A stretch of DNA of 64,000 nucleotides from Doris montereyensis (GCA_037039925.1 JAXRKP010000026.1:208501-272500), one strand, 5' to 3'. Numbered from the stretch's first letter, positions 1-14,035 are shown. The notes: generated by a model not told the origin, from the sequence alone. Translations and numbers: made by a program.

Positions 1-3000
1 AAGCTCAAACCAGTAAATGTATCTATGATTTATGCATCATCCACTGTGTGTGTGTAAGCTCAAACCAGTAAATGTATCTATGATTTATGCATCATCCACT
101 GTATGTCATGTGAAAGCTCAAACCAGTAAGTGTATCTATGATTTATGCATCATCCACTGTATGGCATGTGGAAGCTCAAACCAGTAAATGTATCTATGAT
201 TTATGCATCATTGAAAGCTCAAACCAGTAATGTATCTATGATTTATGCATCATCCACTGTGTGTGAAAGCTCAAACCAGTAAATGTATCTATGATTTATG
301 CATCATCCACTGTATGTCATGTGAAAGCTCAAACCAGTAAATGTATCTATGATTTATGCATCATCCACTGTATGTGTGGAAGCTCAAACCAGTAAATGTA
401 TCTATGATTTATGCATCATCCACTGTGTGTCATGTGAAAGCTCAAACCAGTAAATGTATCTATGATTTATGCATCATCCACTGTGTCATGTGGAAGCTCA
501 AACCAGTAAATGTATCTATGATTTATGCATCATCACTGTGTGTGAAGCTCAAACCAGTAAATGTATCTATGATTTATGCATCATCCACTGTGTGTGAAGC
601 TCAAACCAGTAAATGTATCTATGATTTATGCATCATCCACTGTGTGTGAAAGCTCAAACCAGTAAATGTATCTATGATTTATGCATCATCCACTGTATGT
701 CATGTGAAAGCTCAAACCAGTAAATGTATCTATGATTTATGCATCATCCACTGTATGTCATGTGGAAGCTCAAACCAGTAAATGTATCTATGATTTATGC
801 ATCATCCACTGTGTGTGAAAGCTCAAACCAGTAAATGTATCTATGATTTATGCATCATCCACTGTGTGTGAAAGCTCAAACCAGTAAATGTATCTATGAT
901 TTATGCATCATCCACTGTGTGTGAAAGCTCAAACCAGTAAATGTATCTATGATTTATGTATCATCCACTGTGTGTGAAAGCTCAAACCAGTAAATGTATC
1001 TATGATTTATGCATCATCCACTGTGTGTGAAAGCTCAAACCAGTAAATGTATCTATGATTTATGCATCATCCACTGTATGTGTGAAAGCTCAAACCAGTA
1101 AATGTATCTATGATTTATGCATCATCCACTGTATGCATGTGGAAGCTCAAACCAGTAAATGTATCTATGATTTATGTATCATCCACTGTGTGTGGAAGCT
1201 CAAACCAGTAAATGTATCTATGATTTATGCATCATCCACTATGTGTGAAAGCTCAAACCAGTAAGTGTATCTATGATTTATGCATCATCTCAAACTGTAT
1301 CTATGATTTATGCATCATCTACTGTATGTCATGTGGAAGCTCAAACCAGTAAATGTATCTATGATTTATGCATCATCCACTGTGTGTGAAAGCTCAAACC
1401 AGTAAGTGTATCTATGATTTATGCATCATCCACTGTGTGTCATGTGAAAGCTCAAACCAGTAAATGTATCTATGATTTATGCATCATCCACTGTATGTGT
1501 GAAAGCTCAAACCAGTAAATGTATCTATGATTTATGCATCATCCACTGTGTGTGAAAGCTCAAACCAGTAAATGTATCTATGATTTATGCATCATCCACT
1601 GTGTGTGAAAGCTCAAACCAGTAAGTGTATCTATGATTTATGCATCATCCACTGTGTCATGTGAAAGCTCAAACCAGTAAGTGTATCTATGATTTATGCA
1701 TCATCCACTGTGTCATGTAAGCTCAAACCAGTAAATGTATCTATGATTTATGCATCATCCACTGTGTGTAAGCTCAAACCAGTAAATGTATCTATGATTT
1801 ATGCATCATCCACTGTGTGTGGAAGCTCAAACCAGTAAGTGTATCTATGATTTATGCATCATCCACTGTGTGTGTAAGCTCAAACCAGTAAGTGTATCTA
1901 TGATTTATGCATCATCCACTGTGTGTGTAAGCTCAAACCAGTAAGTGTATCTATGATTTATGCATCATCCACTGTGTGTGGAAGCTCAAACCAGTAAATG
2001 TATCTATGATTTATGCATCATCCACTGTGTGTGTAAGCTCAAACCAGTAAATGTATCTATGATTTATGCATCATCCACTGTGTGTGAAAGCTCAAACCAG
2101 TAAATGTATCTATGATTTATGCATCATCCACTGTGTGTGTAAGCTCAAACCAGTAAATGTATCTATGATTTATGCATCATCCACTGTGTGTGTAAGCTCA
2201 AACCAGTAAGTGTATCTATGATTTATGCATCATCCACTGTGTGTGAAAAGCTCAAACCAGTAAATGTATCTATGATTTATGCATCATCCACTGTGTGTGT
2301 AAGCTCAAACCAGTAAGTGTATCTATGATTTATGCATCATCCACTGTGTGTGGAAGCTCAAACCAGTAAATGTATCTATGATTTATGCATCATCCACTGT
2401 GTGTGAAAGCTCAAACCAGTAAATGTATCTATGATTTATGCATCATCCACAAGCTCAAACCAGTAAATGTATCTATGATTTATGCATCATCCACTGTGTG
2501 TGGAAGCTCAAACCAGTAAATGTATCTATGATTTATGCATCATCCACTGTGTGTGAAAGCTCAAACCAGTAAATGTATCTATGATTTATGCATCATCCAC
2601 TGTATGGCATGTGGAAGCTCAAACCAGTAAATGTATCTATGATTTATGCATCATCCACTGTGTGTGGAAGCTCAAACCAGTAAATGTATCTATGATTTAT
2701 GCATCATCCACTGTGTGTGAAAGCTCAAACCAGTAAATGTATCTATGATTTATGCATCATCCACTGTATGTGAAAGCTCAAACCAGTAAATGTATCTATG
2801 ATTTATGCATCAAACCAGCTCAAAAATGTATCTATGATTTATGCATCATCCACTGTGTGTGTGAAAGCTCAAACCAGTAAATGTATCTATGATTTATGCA
2901 TCATCCACTGTCATGTGGAAGCTCAAACCAGTAAATGTATCTATGATTTATGCATCATCCACTGTATGGCATGTGGAAGCTCAAACCAGTAAATGTATCT

Positions 3001-6000
3001 ATGATTTATGCATCATCCACTGTGTGTGAAAGCTCAAACCAGTAAGTGTATCTATGATTTATGCATCATCCACTGTGTGTGAAAGCTCAAACCAGTAAAT
3101 GTATCTATGATTTATGCATCATCCACTGTGTGTGAAAGCTCAAACCAGTAAATGTATCTATGATTTATGCATCATCCACTGTGTGTGAAGCTCAAACCAG
3201 TAAATGTATCTATGATTTATGCATCATCCACTGTATGTCATGTGGAAGCTCAAACCAGTAAATGTATCTATGATTTATGCATCATCCACTGTGTGTGAAA
3301 GCTCAAACCAGTAAGTGTATCTATGATTTATGCATCATCTACACTGTGTGTGAAAGCTCAAACCAGTAAATGTATCTATGATTTATGCATCATCCACTGT
3401 GTGTGGAAGCTCAAACCAGTAAATGTATCTATGATTTATGCATCATCCACTGTATGTGTGGAAGCTCAAACCAGTAAATGTATCTATGATTTATGCATCA
3501 TCCACTGTGTGAAAGCTCAAACCTGTGTATCTATGATTTATGCATCATCCACTGTGTGTGAAAGCTCAAACCAGTAAATGTATCTATGATTTATGCATCA
3601 TCCACTGTATGTCATGTGGAAGCTCAAACCAGTAAATGTATCTATGATTTATGCATCATCCACTGTGGCATGTGGAAGCTCAAACCAGTAAATGTATCTA
3701 TGATTTATGCATCATCCACTGTGTGTGAAAGCTCAAACCAGTAAATGTATCTATGATTTATGCATCATCCACTGTGTGTGTAAGCTCAAACCAGTAAATT
3801 TATGCATGTGTGTAAAGCTCAAACCAGTAAGTGTATCTATGATTTATGCATCATCCACATGTGAAAGCTCAAACCAGTAAATGTATCTATGATTTATGCA
3901 TCATCCACTGGCATGTGGAAGCTCAAACCAGTAAATGTATCTATGATTTATGCATCATCCACTGTATGGCATGTGAAAGCTCAAACCAGTAAATGTATCT
4001 ATGATTTATGCATCATCCACTGTGCATGTGAAAGCTCAAACCAGTAAATGTATCTATGATTTATGCATCATCCACTGTGTGTGAAAGCTCAAACCAGTAA
4101 ATGTATCGCTATGATTTATGCATCATCCACTGTGCATGTGAAAGCTCAAACCAGTAAATGTATCTATGATTTATGCATCATCCACTGTGTGTGAAGCTCA
4201 AACCAGTAAATGTATCTATGATTTATGCATCATCCACTGTGTGTGAAAGCTCAAACCAGTAAATGTATCTATGATTTATGCATCATCCACTGTGTGTGAA
4301 AGCTCAAACCAGTAAATGTATCTATGATTTATGCATCATCCACTGTGTGTGAAGCTCAAACCAGTAAATGTATCTATGATTTATGCATCATCCACTGTGT
4401 GTGTAAGCTCAAACCAGTAAAATGTATCTATGATTTATGCATCATCCACTGTGTGAAAGCTCAAACCAGTAAATGTATCTATGATTTATGCATCATCCAC
4501 TGTGTGTGGAAGCTCAAACCAGTAAATGTATCTATGATTTATGCATCATCCACTGTATTGTGAAAGCTCAAACCAGTAAATGTATCTATGATTTATGCAT
4601 CATCCACTGTGTGTGTAAGCTCAAACCAGTAAATGTATCTATGATTTATGCATCATCCACTGTGTGTGTAAGCTCAAACCAGTAAATGTATCTATGATTT
4701 ATGCATCATCCACTGTGTGTGTAAGCTCAAACCAGTAAGTGTATCTATGATTTATGCATCATCCACTGTGTCATGTGGAAGCTCAAACCAGTAAATGTAT
4801 CTATGATTTATGCATCATCATCTCAAACCAGTAAATGTATCTATGATTTATGCATCATCCACTGTGTGGAAGCTCAAACCAGTAAATGTATCTATGATTT
4901 ATGCATCATCCACTGTGTGTGAAAGCTCAAACCAGTAAATGTATCTATGATTTATGCATCATCCACTGTGTGTGGAAGCTCAAACCAGTAAATGTATCTA
5001 TGATTTATGCATCATCCACTGTGTGTGAAAGCTCAAACCAGTAAATGTATCTATGATTTATGCATCATCCACTGTATGTCATGTGAAAGCTCAAACCAGT
5101 AAATGTATCTATGATTTATGCATCATCCACTGTGTGTGAAAGCTCAAACCAGTAAATGTATCTATGATTTATGCATCATCCACTGTGTGTGAAAGCTCAA
5201 ACCAGTAAATGTATCTATGATTTATGCATCATCCACTGTGTGTGAAAGCTCAAACCAGTAAGTGTATCTATGATTTATGCATCATCCACTGTATGTCATG
5301 TGAAAGCTCAAACCAGTAAATGTATCTATGATTTATGCATCATCCACTGTATGGCATGTGTAAGCTCAAACCAGTAAATGTATCTATGATTTATGCATCA
5401 TCATCTCAAACAGTAAATGTATCTATGATTTATGCATCATCCACTGTGTGTGGAAGCTCAAACCAGTAAATGTATCTATGATTTATGCATCATCCACTGT
5501 GTGTGTAAGCTCAAACCAGTAAATGTATCTATGATTTATGCATCATCCACTGTGTGTGTAAGCTCAAACCAGTAAATGTATCTATGATTTATGCATCATC
5601 CACTGTGTGTGTAAGCTCAAACCAGTAAATGTATCTATGATTTATGCATCATCCACTGTGTGTAAAGCTCAAACCAGTAAGTGTATCTATGATTTATGTA
5701 TCATCCACTGTGTGTGAAAGCTCAAACCAGTAAATGTATCTATGATTTATGCATCATCCACTGTGTGTGTAAGCTCAAACCAGTAAATGTATCTATGATT
5801 TATGCATCATCCACTGTGTGTAAGCTCAAACCAGTAAATGTATCTATGATTTATGCATCATCCACTGTGTGTGAAAGCTCAAACCAGTAAATGTATCTAT
5901 GATTTATGCATCATCCACTGTGTGTAAGCTCAAACCAGTAAATGTATCTATGATTTATGCATCATCCACTGTGTGTGTAAGCTCAAACCAGTAAATGTAT

Positions 6001-8622
6001 CTATGATTTATGCATCATCCAAGCTCAAACCAGTAAATGTATCTATGATTTATGCATCATCCACTGTGTCATGTGGAAGCTCAAACCAGTAAATGTATCT
6101 ATGATTTATGCATCATCCACTGTATGTCATGTGGAAAGCTCAAACCAGTAAATGTATCTATGATTTATGCATCATCCACTGTATGTGTGGAAGCTCAAAC
6201 CAGTAAATGTATCTATGATTTATGCATCATACACTGTGTGTGAAAGCTCAAACCAGTAAATGTATCTATGATTTATGCATCATCCACTGTGTGTGGAAGC
6301 TCAAACCAGTAAATGTATCTATGATTTATGCATCATCCACTGTGTGTGAAAGCTCAAACCAGTAAATGTATCTATGATTTATGCATCATCCACTGTGTGT
6401 GAAAGCTCAAACCAGTAAATGTATCTATGATTTATGCATCATCCACTGTATGGCATGTGGAAGCTCAAACCAGTAAATGTATCTATGATTTATGCATCAT
6501 CCACTGTGTGTGAAAGCTCAAACCAGTAAATGTATCTATGATTTATGCATCATCCACTGTATGGCATGTGGAAGCTCAAACCAGTAAATGTATCTATGAT
6601 TTATGCATCATCCACTGTATGTGATGTGGAAGCTCAAACCAGTAAATGTATCTATGATTTATGCATCATCCACTGTATGTGTGTAAGCTCAAACCAGTAA
6701 ATGTATCTATGATTTATGCATCATCCACTGTATGTCATGTGGAAGCTCAAACCAGTAAATGTATCTATGATTTATGCATCATCCACTGTGTGTGTGGAAG
6801 CTCAAACCAGTAAATGTATCTATGATTTATGCATCATCCACTGTGTGTCATGTGAAAGCTCAAACCAGTAAGTGTATCTATGATTTATGCATCATCCACT
6901 GTATGGCATGAAAGCTCAAACCAGTAAATGTATCTATGATTTATGCATCATCCACTGTGTGTGAAGCTCAAACCAGTAAGTGTATCTATGATTTATGCAT
7001 CATCCACTGTATGTCATGTGAAAGCTCAAACCAGTAAGTGTATCTATGATTTATGCATCATCATCCAAACTGTATCTATGATTTATGTATCATCCACTGT
7101 GTGTGAAAGCTCAAACCAGTAAATGTATCTATGATTTATGCATCATCCACTGTGTGTGAAAGCTCAAACCAGTAAATGTATCTATGATTTATGTATCATC
7201 CACTGTGTGTGAAAGCTCAAACCAGTAAATGTATCTATGATTTATGCATCATCCACTGTGTGTGAAAGCTCAAACCAGTAAATGTATCTATGATTTATGC
7301 ATCATCCACTGTGTCATGTGAAAGCTCAAACCAGTAAATGTATCTATGATTTATGCATCATCCACTGTATGTCATGTGAAAGCTCAAACCAGTAAGTGTA
7401 TCTATGATTTATGCATCATCCACTGTATGGCATGTGGAAGCTCAAACCAGTAAATGTATCTATGATTTATGCATCATCCACTGTATGGCATGTAAAGCTC
7501 AAACCAGTAAATGTATCTATGATTTATGCATCATCCATAAGCTCAAACCAGTAAATGTATCTATGATTTATGCATCATCCACTGTGTGTAAAGCTCAAAC
7601 CAGTAAATGTATCTATGATTTATGCATCATCCACTGTGTGTGTAAGCTCAAACCAGTAAATGTATCTATGATTTATGCATCATCCACTGTGTGTGTAAGC
7701 TCAAACCAGTAAATGTATCTATGATTTATGCATCATCCACTGTGTGTGAAAGCTCAAACCAGTAAATGTATCTATGATTTATGCATCATCCACTGTGTGT
7801 GTAAGCTCAAACCAGTAAATGTATCTATGATTTATGCATCATCCACTGTGTGTGAAAGCTCAAACCAGTAAATGTATCTATGATTTATGCATCATCCACT
7901 GTGTGTGTAAGCTCAAACCAGTAAATGTATCTATGATTTATGCATCATCCACTGTGTGTGAAAGCTCAAACCAGTAAATGTATCTATGATTTATGCATCA
8001 TCCACTGTGTGTGTAAGCTCAAACCAGTAAATGTATCTATGATTTATGCATCATCCACTGTGTGTGAAAGCTCAAACCAGTAAATGTATCTATGATTTAT
8101 GCATCATCCACTGTGTGTGAAAGCTCAAACCAGTAAATGTATCTATGATTTATGCATCATCCACTGTGTGTGAAAGCTCAAACCAGTAAATGTATCTATG
8201 ATTTATGCATCATCCACTGTGTGTGAAAGCTCAAACCAGTAAATGTATCTATGATTTATGCATCATCCACTGTGTGTGTAAGCTCAAACCAGTAAATGTA
8301 TCTATGATTTATGCATCATACACTGTGTGTGAAAGCTCAAACCAGTAAATGTATCTATGATTTATGCATCATCCACTGTGTGTGAAAGCTCAAACCAGTA
8401 AATGTATCTATGATTTATGCATCATCCACTGTGTGTGAAAGCTCAAACCAGTAAATGTATCTATGATTTATGCATCATCCACTGTGTGTGTAAGCTCAAA
8501 CCAGTAAATGTATCTATGATTTATGCATCATCAACTGTATGACATGTGAAAGCTCAAATCAGTAAATGCATATCTATGATTTATGCATCATCCACTGTGT
8601 GTGTAAGCTCAAACCAGTAAGT
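1..8622 (+). repeat. Satellite A, about 55-bp unit derived from a LINE reverse transcriptase
   Basis: Roughly 155 head-to-tail units, mostly 52-62 bp. The core starts AAGCTCAAACCAGTAAATGT, continues with ATCTATGATTTATGCATCAT and ends with CCACTG. A variable linker follows, in forms such as TGTGTGTG, TATGTCATGTG and TATGGCATGTGG. The array runs off the left edge. The core and the TATGGCATGTGG linker match the RT coding sequence of LINE copy D at about 61725-61765, where the frame reads WKLKPVNVSML just before the FADG box. The last unit (about 8604) continues without a break into the same LINE at 8622. Short open frames reading KLKPVNVSMIYASS come from this origin and are not genes. A common A/G variant (CAGTAAATG or CAGTAAGTG) and linker classes define subfamilies. 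Confidence 0.97.
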
Positions 8623-9836
8623 GTATTCTATTTGTGATTTCATTTGCTGATGATTTAGTTCGGTTTGAAAAATCAGAAAGGAACCTTCAGTGATCAACAT
8701 GATGAATAATGATTTAATGAAATAGGAATGAGAGTTAATGCAAAGAAAACCTAAACAATGATAGTAACTAGGAAGTTAAAGCACAAAATCTTAAATTGGC
8801 CAGGGAGAATTTAGAACAAGCTCAAATCTACAATTACCTAGGAATAATGAAATGACACAAGATAATATGAAAGCCCCATAGGAACAAAGACGAGACAAAC
8901 ACAAGGAATAGACCGAAAAAAATCCTGGCCACCATGGAGATCGAACCCGCGACCTCTGCGTCGGCACCCATCGCCTCGCCATGAAAGAAAGCGTGCTACC
9001 AATCGAGCTAACTACGCTCTCTTACGATTGGTAGCACAGTTTCTTTTCATGGCGAGGCGATGGGTGCCGACGCAGAGGTCGCGGGTTCGATCCCCATGGT
9101 AGCCATGATTTTTTTTCTGTCTATTCCTTGTGTTTGTCTCTGTCTTTGTTCCTATGGGGTTTTCATATCATCTTGTGTCATTGCATTAACACATGCCCCT
9201 TGCCTCACTGCTTGTCTTTATCTAGGAATAATGATTAGCTCAGAGGGAAAACTAAGTGGCGAAATCAGCTAAAGAATCCAAAAAGCAATGACAATATATA
9301 ACCACCTAGGGGAAAGGCATTCATAGGTAAACAAGATTTGTCAACAAAAATCAAAATGGCAATATACAACACAGTTTATTATCCTACCCTCATCTATGGC
9401 AACGAAACCTAGACAGTAAGGAATACAGAAGAGCACAAGCAGCTGAAATGAAATATATATAATATAAGAAGAGTAGTAGTGAAAATTAAAAGAGGCAAAA
9501 TCAGAAAGACAACAATAAGAGATCAAACCAAAGCAGATAGCATAAAAATTAAGATAGAAATAAATCAATTAAAATTGTTTGGGCATATTAACAAAATGAA
9601 TGACAATAGAATATACAGTGCTAAAACCCAAGGGAAACGACCAAAATGTAGATCTCGGAGAAAGGGGGAAGAAGATATAAAAGAGGCATGAGGGGAAAGA
9701 AATTTAAGTTTTTGGAAGAAAACAGAAAATACCAGCACAGGGCAACCAGGAGAAAGATCATTTTGGGCATCTAAACCCATGCACCAGAAAGTAGAATGGG
9801 AGCCGAGAAAGAAAGAAAGTAGATGGCACTTTTGTA
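8608..9836 (+). mobile_element. LINE copy A, RTE-like, RT and C-terminal part only
   Basis: Continuation of the retrotransposon whose RT segment was amplified into satellite A. Positions 8643-8654 encode the RT catalytic box FADD, followed by LVRFEKSE, in step with copy D at 61768. The later part resembles the standard LINE C-terminus: a YLG block at about 8831, then YNTVYYPTLIYGNET near 9365, EINQLKLFGHINKMNDNRI near 9560, and a GKRPKCRSRRKGEED block near 9640. The 3' end carries the CACCAGAAAGTAGAATGGGA motif (about 9781) and a GAAAGAAAG tail shared with copies C and D. The frame has stops and frameshifts and is cut by a 371-bp SINE-type insertion. It is non-functional. The family assignment to an RTE-like APE LINE rests on the more complete copies C and D. 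Confidence 0.9.
8851..9221. mobile_element. Fold-back pair of tRNA-derived SINEs inserted in LINE copy A
   Basis: Two long inverted arms, 8851-9005 and 9025-9182, are nearly exact reverse complements around a 19-bp spacer. A 39-bp unpaired tail (9183-9221) follows. Each arm holds a tRNA-like promoter: a B box GGTTCGATC in both, and on the minus strand of the left arm a complete A-box-like TAGCTCGATTGG. The right arm starts only at CGATTGG, so its tRNA head is truncated. The element is flanked by a 13-bp target duplication CTAGGAATAATGA (8838-8850 and 9222-9234). The uninterrupted site is present once in LINE copy D at about 61967. The sequence shows two SINE bodies in opposite orientation moved or duplicated as one unit. 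It is not a functional tRNA gene. Confidence 0.85.
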
Positions 9837-10172
9837 GATGTATCTGTGTATGACAGATCAGTTTCAGTTCATTAACGCACGTGTAGATGGGACGTTAGTA
9901 GACTGATTAATACACCTTATCCATGTGTCTGTAATTAAATACTTCAGACATTTAACTAAAACATTGAATGAGTCTGGCGTTGCGTCCAATCATCCGTGCA
10001 ATACTTTTGGTAGACCTTCAGCAAAACGTTCATTCAAATCTGCAGAGATGGGGAAAGAAGAGAATAAAACAATTACTAACATTTGGGTATCCCAAAATAC
10101 GATCAACAATTTTCTAACAGATATAAAGTATTATGTAAATGCCCCATAACTTATATATATAAGAAAGATGAT
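9837..10172. other. Unassigned spacer between LINE copy A and satellite B
   Basis: AT-rich single-copy-looking sequence. A 74-codon open frame at 9925-10149 has no recognisable domain or splice sites, and I do not call it a gene. A short TATATATA run precedes the first satellite B unit. Confidence 0.5.
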
Positions 10173-13100
10173 TGACTTGCTATTTCAAGTAAGCAGATTT
10201 ACTTCTAAATGGATTAGTTAGTGACTTGCTATTTTAAGTAAGCAGATTTACTTCTAAATGGATTAGTTAGTGACTTGCTATTTTAAGTAAGCAGATTTAC
10301 TTCTAAATGGATTAGTTAGTGACTTGCTATTTTAAGTAAGCAGATTTACTTCTAAATGGATTAGTTAGTGACTTGCTATTTCAAGCAGATTTACTTCTAA
10401 ATGGATTAGTTAGTGACTTGCTATTTTAGGCAGATTTACTTCTAAATGGATTAGTTAGTGACTTGCTATTTTAAGCAAGCAGATTTACTTTCTAAATGGA
10501 TTAGTTAGTGACTTGCTATTTTAAGTAAGCAGATTTACTTCTAAATGGATTAGTTAGTGACTTGTTATTTTAAGTAAGCAGATTTACTTCTAAATGGATT
10601 AGTTAGTGACTTGCTATTTTAGGCAGATTTACTTCTAAATGGATTAGTTAGTGACTATTTTAGGCAGATTTACTTTTAAATGGATTTTAGTGACTTCACA
10701 TTTTAAGTAAGTAGATTTACTTCTAAATGGATTAGTTAGTGACTTGCTATTTCAAGTAAGCAGATTTACTTCTAAATGGATTAGTTAGTGACTTGCTATT
10801 TCAAGTATGCAGATTTACTTCTAAATGGATTAGTTAGTGACTTACAATTATTTTAGGCAGATTTACTTCTAAATGGATTAGTTAGTGACTTGCTATTTTA
10901 AGCAGATTTACTTCTAAATGGATTAGTTAGTGACTTGCTATTTCAAGCAGATTTACTTCCTAAATGGATTAGTTAGTGACTTGCTATTTTAAGCAGATTT
11001 ACTTCTAAATGGATTAGTTAGTGACTTGCTATTTTAAGCAGATTTACTTCTAAATGGATTAGTTAGTGACTTGCTATTTTAAGTAGCAGATTTACTTCTA
11101 AATGGATTAGTTAGTGACTTGCTATTTTAAGCAGATTTACTTCTAAATGGATTAGTTAGTGACTTGCTATTTTAAGCAGATTTACTTCTAAATGGATTAG
11201 TTAGTGACTTGCTATTTTAAGCAGATTTACTTCTAAATGGATTAGTTAGTGACTTGCTATTTTAAAGTAAGACAGATTTACAGATTTACTAAATGGATTA
11301 GTTAGTGACTTGCTATTTTAAGCAAGCAGATTTACTTCTAAATGGATTAGTTAGTGACTTGCTATTTTAAGCAAGCAGATTTACTTCTAAATGGATTAGT
11401 TAGTGACTTGCTATTTTAAGTAAGCAGATTTACTTCTAAATGGATTAGTTAGTGACTTGCTATTTTAAGTAAGCAGATTTACTTCCTAAATGGATTAGTT
11501 AGTGACTTGCTATTTTAAGTAAGCAGATTTACTTCTAAATGGATTAGTTAGTGACTTGCTATTTTAAGTAAGCAGATTTACTTCTAAATGGATTAGTTAG
11601 TGACTTGCTATTTTAAGCAGATTTACTTCTAAATGGATTAGTTAGTGACTATTTTGCTATTTAAATGGATTAGTTAGTGACTTGCTATTTTAAGCAGATT
11701 TACTTCTAAATGGATTAGTTAGTGACTTGCTGACTTGCTATTTTAAGCAGATTTACTTCTAAATGGATTAGTTAGTGACTTGCTATTTTAAGTAAGCAGA
11801 TTTACTTCTAAATGGATTAGTTAGTGACTTGCTATTTTAAGTAAGCAGATTTACTTCTAAATGGATTAGTTAGTGACTTGTTATTTTAAAGCAGATTTAC
11901 TTCTAAATGGATTAGTTAGTGACTTGCTATTTAAGTAAGCAGATTTATTTTAAATGGATTAGTTAGTGACTTGCTATTTTAAGTAAGCAGATTTACTTCT
12001 AAATGGATTAGTTAGTGACTTGCTATTTTAAGCAGATTTATTTTTAAATGGATTAGTTAGTGACTTGCTATTTAAGTAAGCAGATTTACTTCTAAATGGA
12101 TTAGTTAGTGACTTGCTATTTTAAGTAAGCAGATTTACTTCTAAATGGATTAGTTAGTGACTTGCTATTTTAAGTAAGCAGATTTACTTCTAAATGGATT
12201 AGTTAGTGACTTGCTATTTTAAGCAGATTTACTTCTTAAATGGATTAGTTAGTGACTTGCTATTTTAAGCAGATTTACTTAAATGGATTAGTTAGTGACT
12301 TGCTATTTTTAAGCAGATTTACTTCTAAATGGATTAGTTAGTGACTTGCTATTTTAAGTAAGCAGATTTACTTCTAAATGGATTAGTTAGTGACTTGCTA
12401 TTTTAAGTAAGCAGATTTACTTCTAAATGGATTAGTTAGTGACTTGCTATTTTAAGTAAGCAGATTTACTTCTAAATGGATTAGTTAGTGACTTGCTATT
12501 TTAAGTAAGCAGATTTACTTCTAAATGGATTAGTTAGTGACTTGCTATTTTAAAAATGGATTAGTAAGCAGATTTACTTCTAAATGGATTAGTTAGTGAC
12601 TTGCTATTTTAAGTAAGCAGATTTACTTCTAAATGGATTAGTTAGTGACTGCTATTTTTAAGTAAGCAGATTTACTTTAAATGGATTAGTTTAAGTAAGC
12701 AGATTTACTTCTAAATGGATTAGTTAGTGACTTGCTATTTCAAGTAAGCAGATTTACTTCTAAATGGATTAGTTAGTGACTTGCTATTTTAAGTAAGCAG
12801 ATTTACTTCTAAATGGATTAGTTAGTGACTTGCTATTTTAAGTACAGATTTACTTCTAAATGGATTAGTTAGTGACTTGCTATTTCAAGTATGCAGATTT
12901 ACTTCTAAAAATGGATTAGTTAGTGACTTGCTATTTCAAGTAAGCAGATTTACTTCTAAATGGATTAGTTAGTGACTTGCTATTTTAAGTAAGCAGATTT
13001 ACTTCCTAAATGGATTAGTTAGTGACTTGCTATTTAAGTAAGCAGATTTACTTTTAAATGGATTAGTTAGTGACTTGCTATTTTAAGTAAGCAGATTTAC

Positions 13101-14035
13101 TTCAAATGGATTAGTTAGTGACTTGCTATTTTCAAGCAGATTTACTTCTAAATGGATTAGTTAGTGACTTGCTATTTTAAGAGATTTATTTCTAAATGGA
13201 TTAGTTAGTGACTTGTTATTTTTAAGCAGATTTACTTCTAAATGGATTAGTTAGTGACTTGTTATTTCAAGTAAGCAGATTTACTTCTAAATGGATTAGT
13301 TAGTGACTTGCTATTTTAAGTAAGCAGATTTACTTCTAAATGGATTAGTTAGTGACTTGCTATTTTAAGTAAGCAGATTTACTTCTAAATGGATTAGTTA
13401 GTGACTTGCTATTTTAAGTAAGCAGATTTACTGCTAAATGGATTAGTTAGTGACTTGCTATTTTAAGTAAGCAGATTTACTTCTAAATGGATTAGTTAGT
13501 GACTTGCTATTTTAAGTAAGCAGATTTACTTCTAAATGGATTAGTTAGTGACTTGCTATTTTAAGTAAGCAGATTTACTTCTAAATGGATTAGTTAGTGA
13601 CTTGCTATTTTAAGTAAGCAGATTTACTGCTAAATGGATTAGTTAGTGACTTGCTATTTTAAGTAAGCAGATTTACTTCTAAATGGATTAGTTAGTGACT
13701 TGCTATTTTAAGTAAGCAGATTTACTGCTAAATGGATTAGTTAGTGACTTGCTATTTTAAGTAAGCAGATTTACTTTCTAAATGGATTAGTTAGTGACTT
13801 GCTATTTTAAGTAAGCAGATTTACTTCTAAATGGATTAGTTAGTGACTTGTTATTTCAAGTAAGCAGATTTACTGCTAAATGGATTAGTTAGTGACTTGC
13901 TATTTCAAGTAAGCAGATTTACTTCTAAATGGATTAGTTAGTGACTTGTTATTTCAAGTATGCAGATTTACTGCTAAATGGATTAGTTAGTGACTTGCTA
14001 TTTCAAGTAAGCAGATTTACCGCCAAATGAATTAG
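10173..14035 (+). repeat. Satellite B, 49-bp unit
   Basis: About 80 tandem units. Each unit reads GCAGATTTACTTCTAAATGG, then ATTAGTTAGTGACTTGCTAT, then TTTAAGTAA. Units lacking AAGTA (about 44-45 bp) are frequent and cluster at about 10860-11270. An ACTGCTAA variant clusters at 13430-13980, so subfamilies have spread locally. Junction chimeras occur, for example near 11275, 11650 and 12550. A SINE interrupts the last unit. A diverged unit seems to resume at about 14338 with ATGGATTATTAACTTGATAT. Confidence 0.97.

Noticed and set aside
356..7712. Series of 60-100 codon open frames in satellite A (KLKPVNVSMIYASS repeats)
   Set aside because: They follow the repeat unit, change frame with unit length, and descend from an RT fragment. 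There is no start context or conservation of length.
9040..9110. Functional tRNA gene with GGTTCGATCC
   Set aside because: The tRNA 5' half is truncated on the plus strand and the sequence is one arm of an inverted SINE pair.
10173..14035. Regular spaced array as a CRISPR
   Set aside because: The whole unit repeats with no unique spacers, and the genome is clearly eukaryotic. The same applies to the other arrays.
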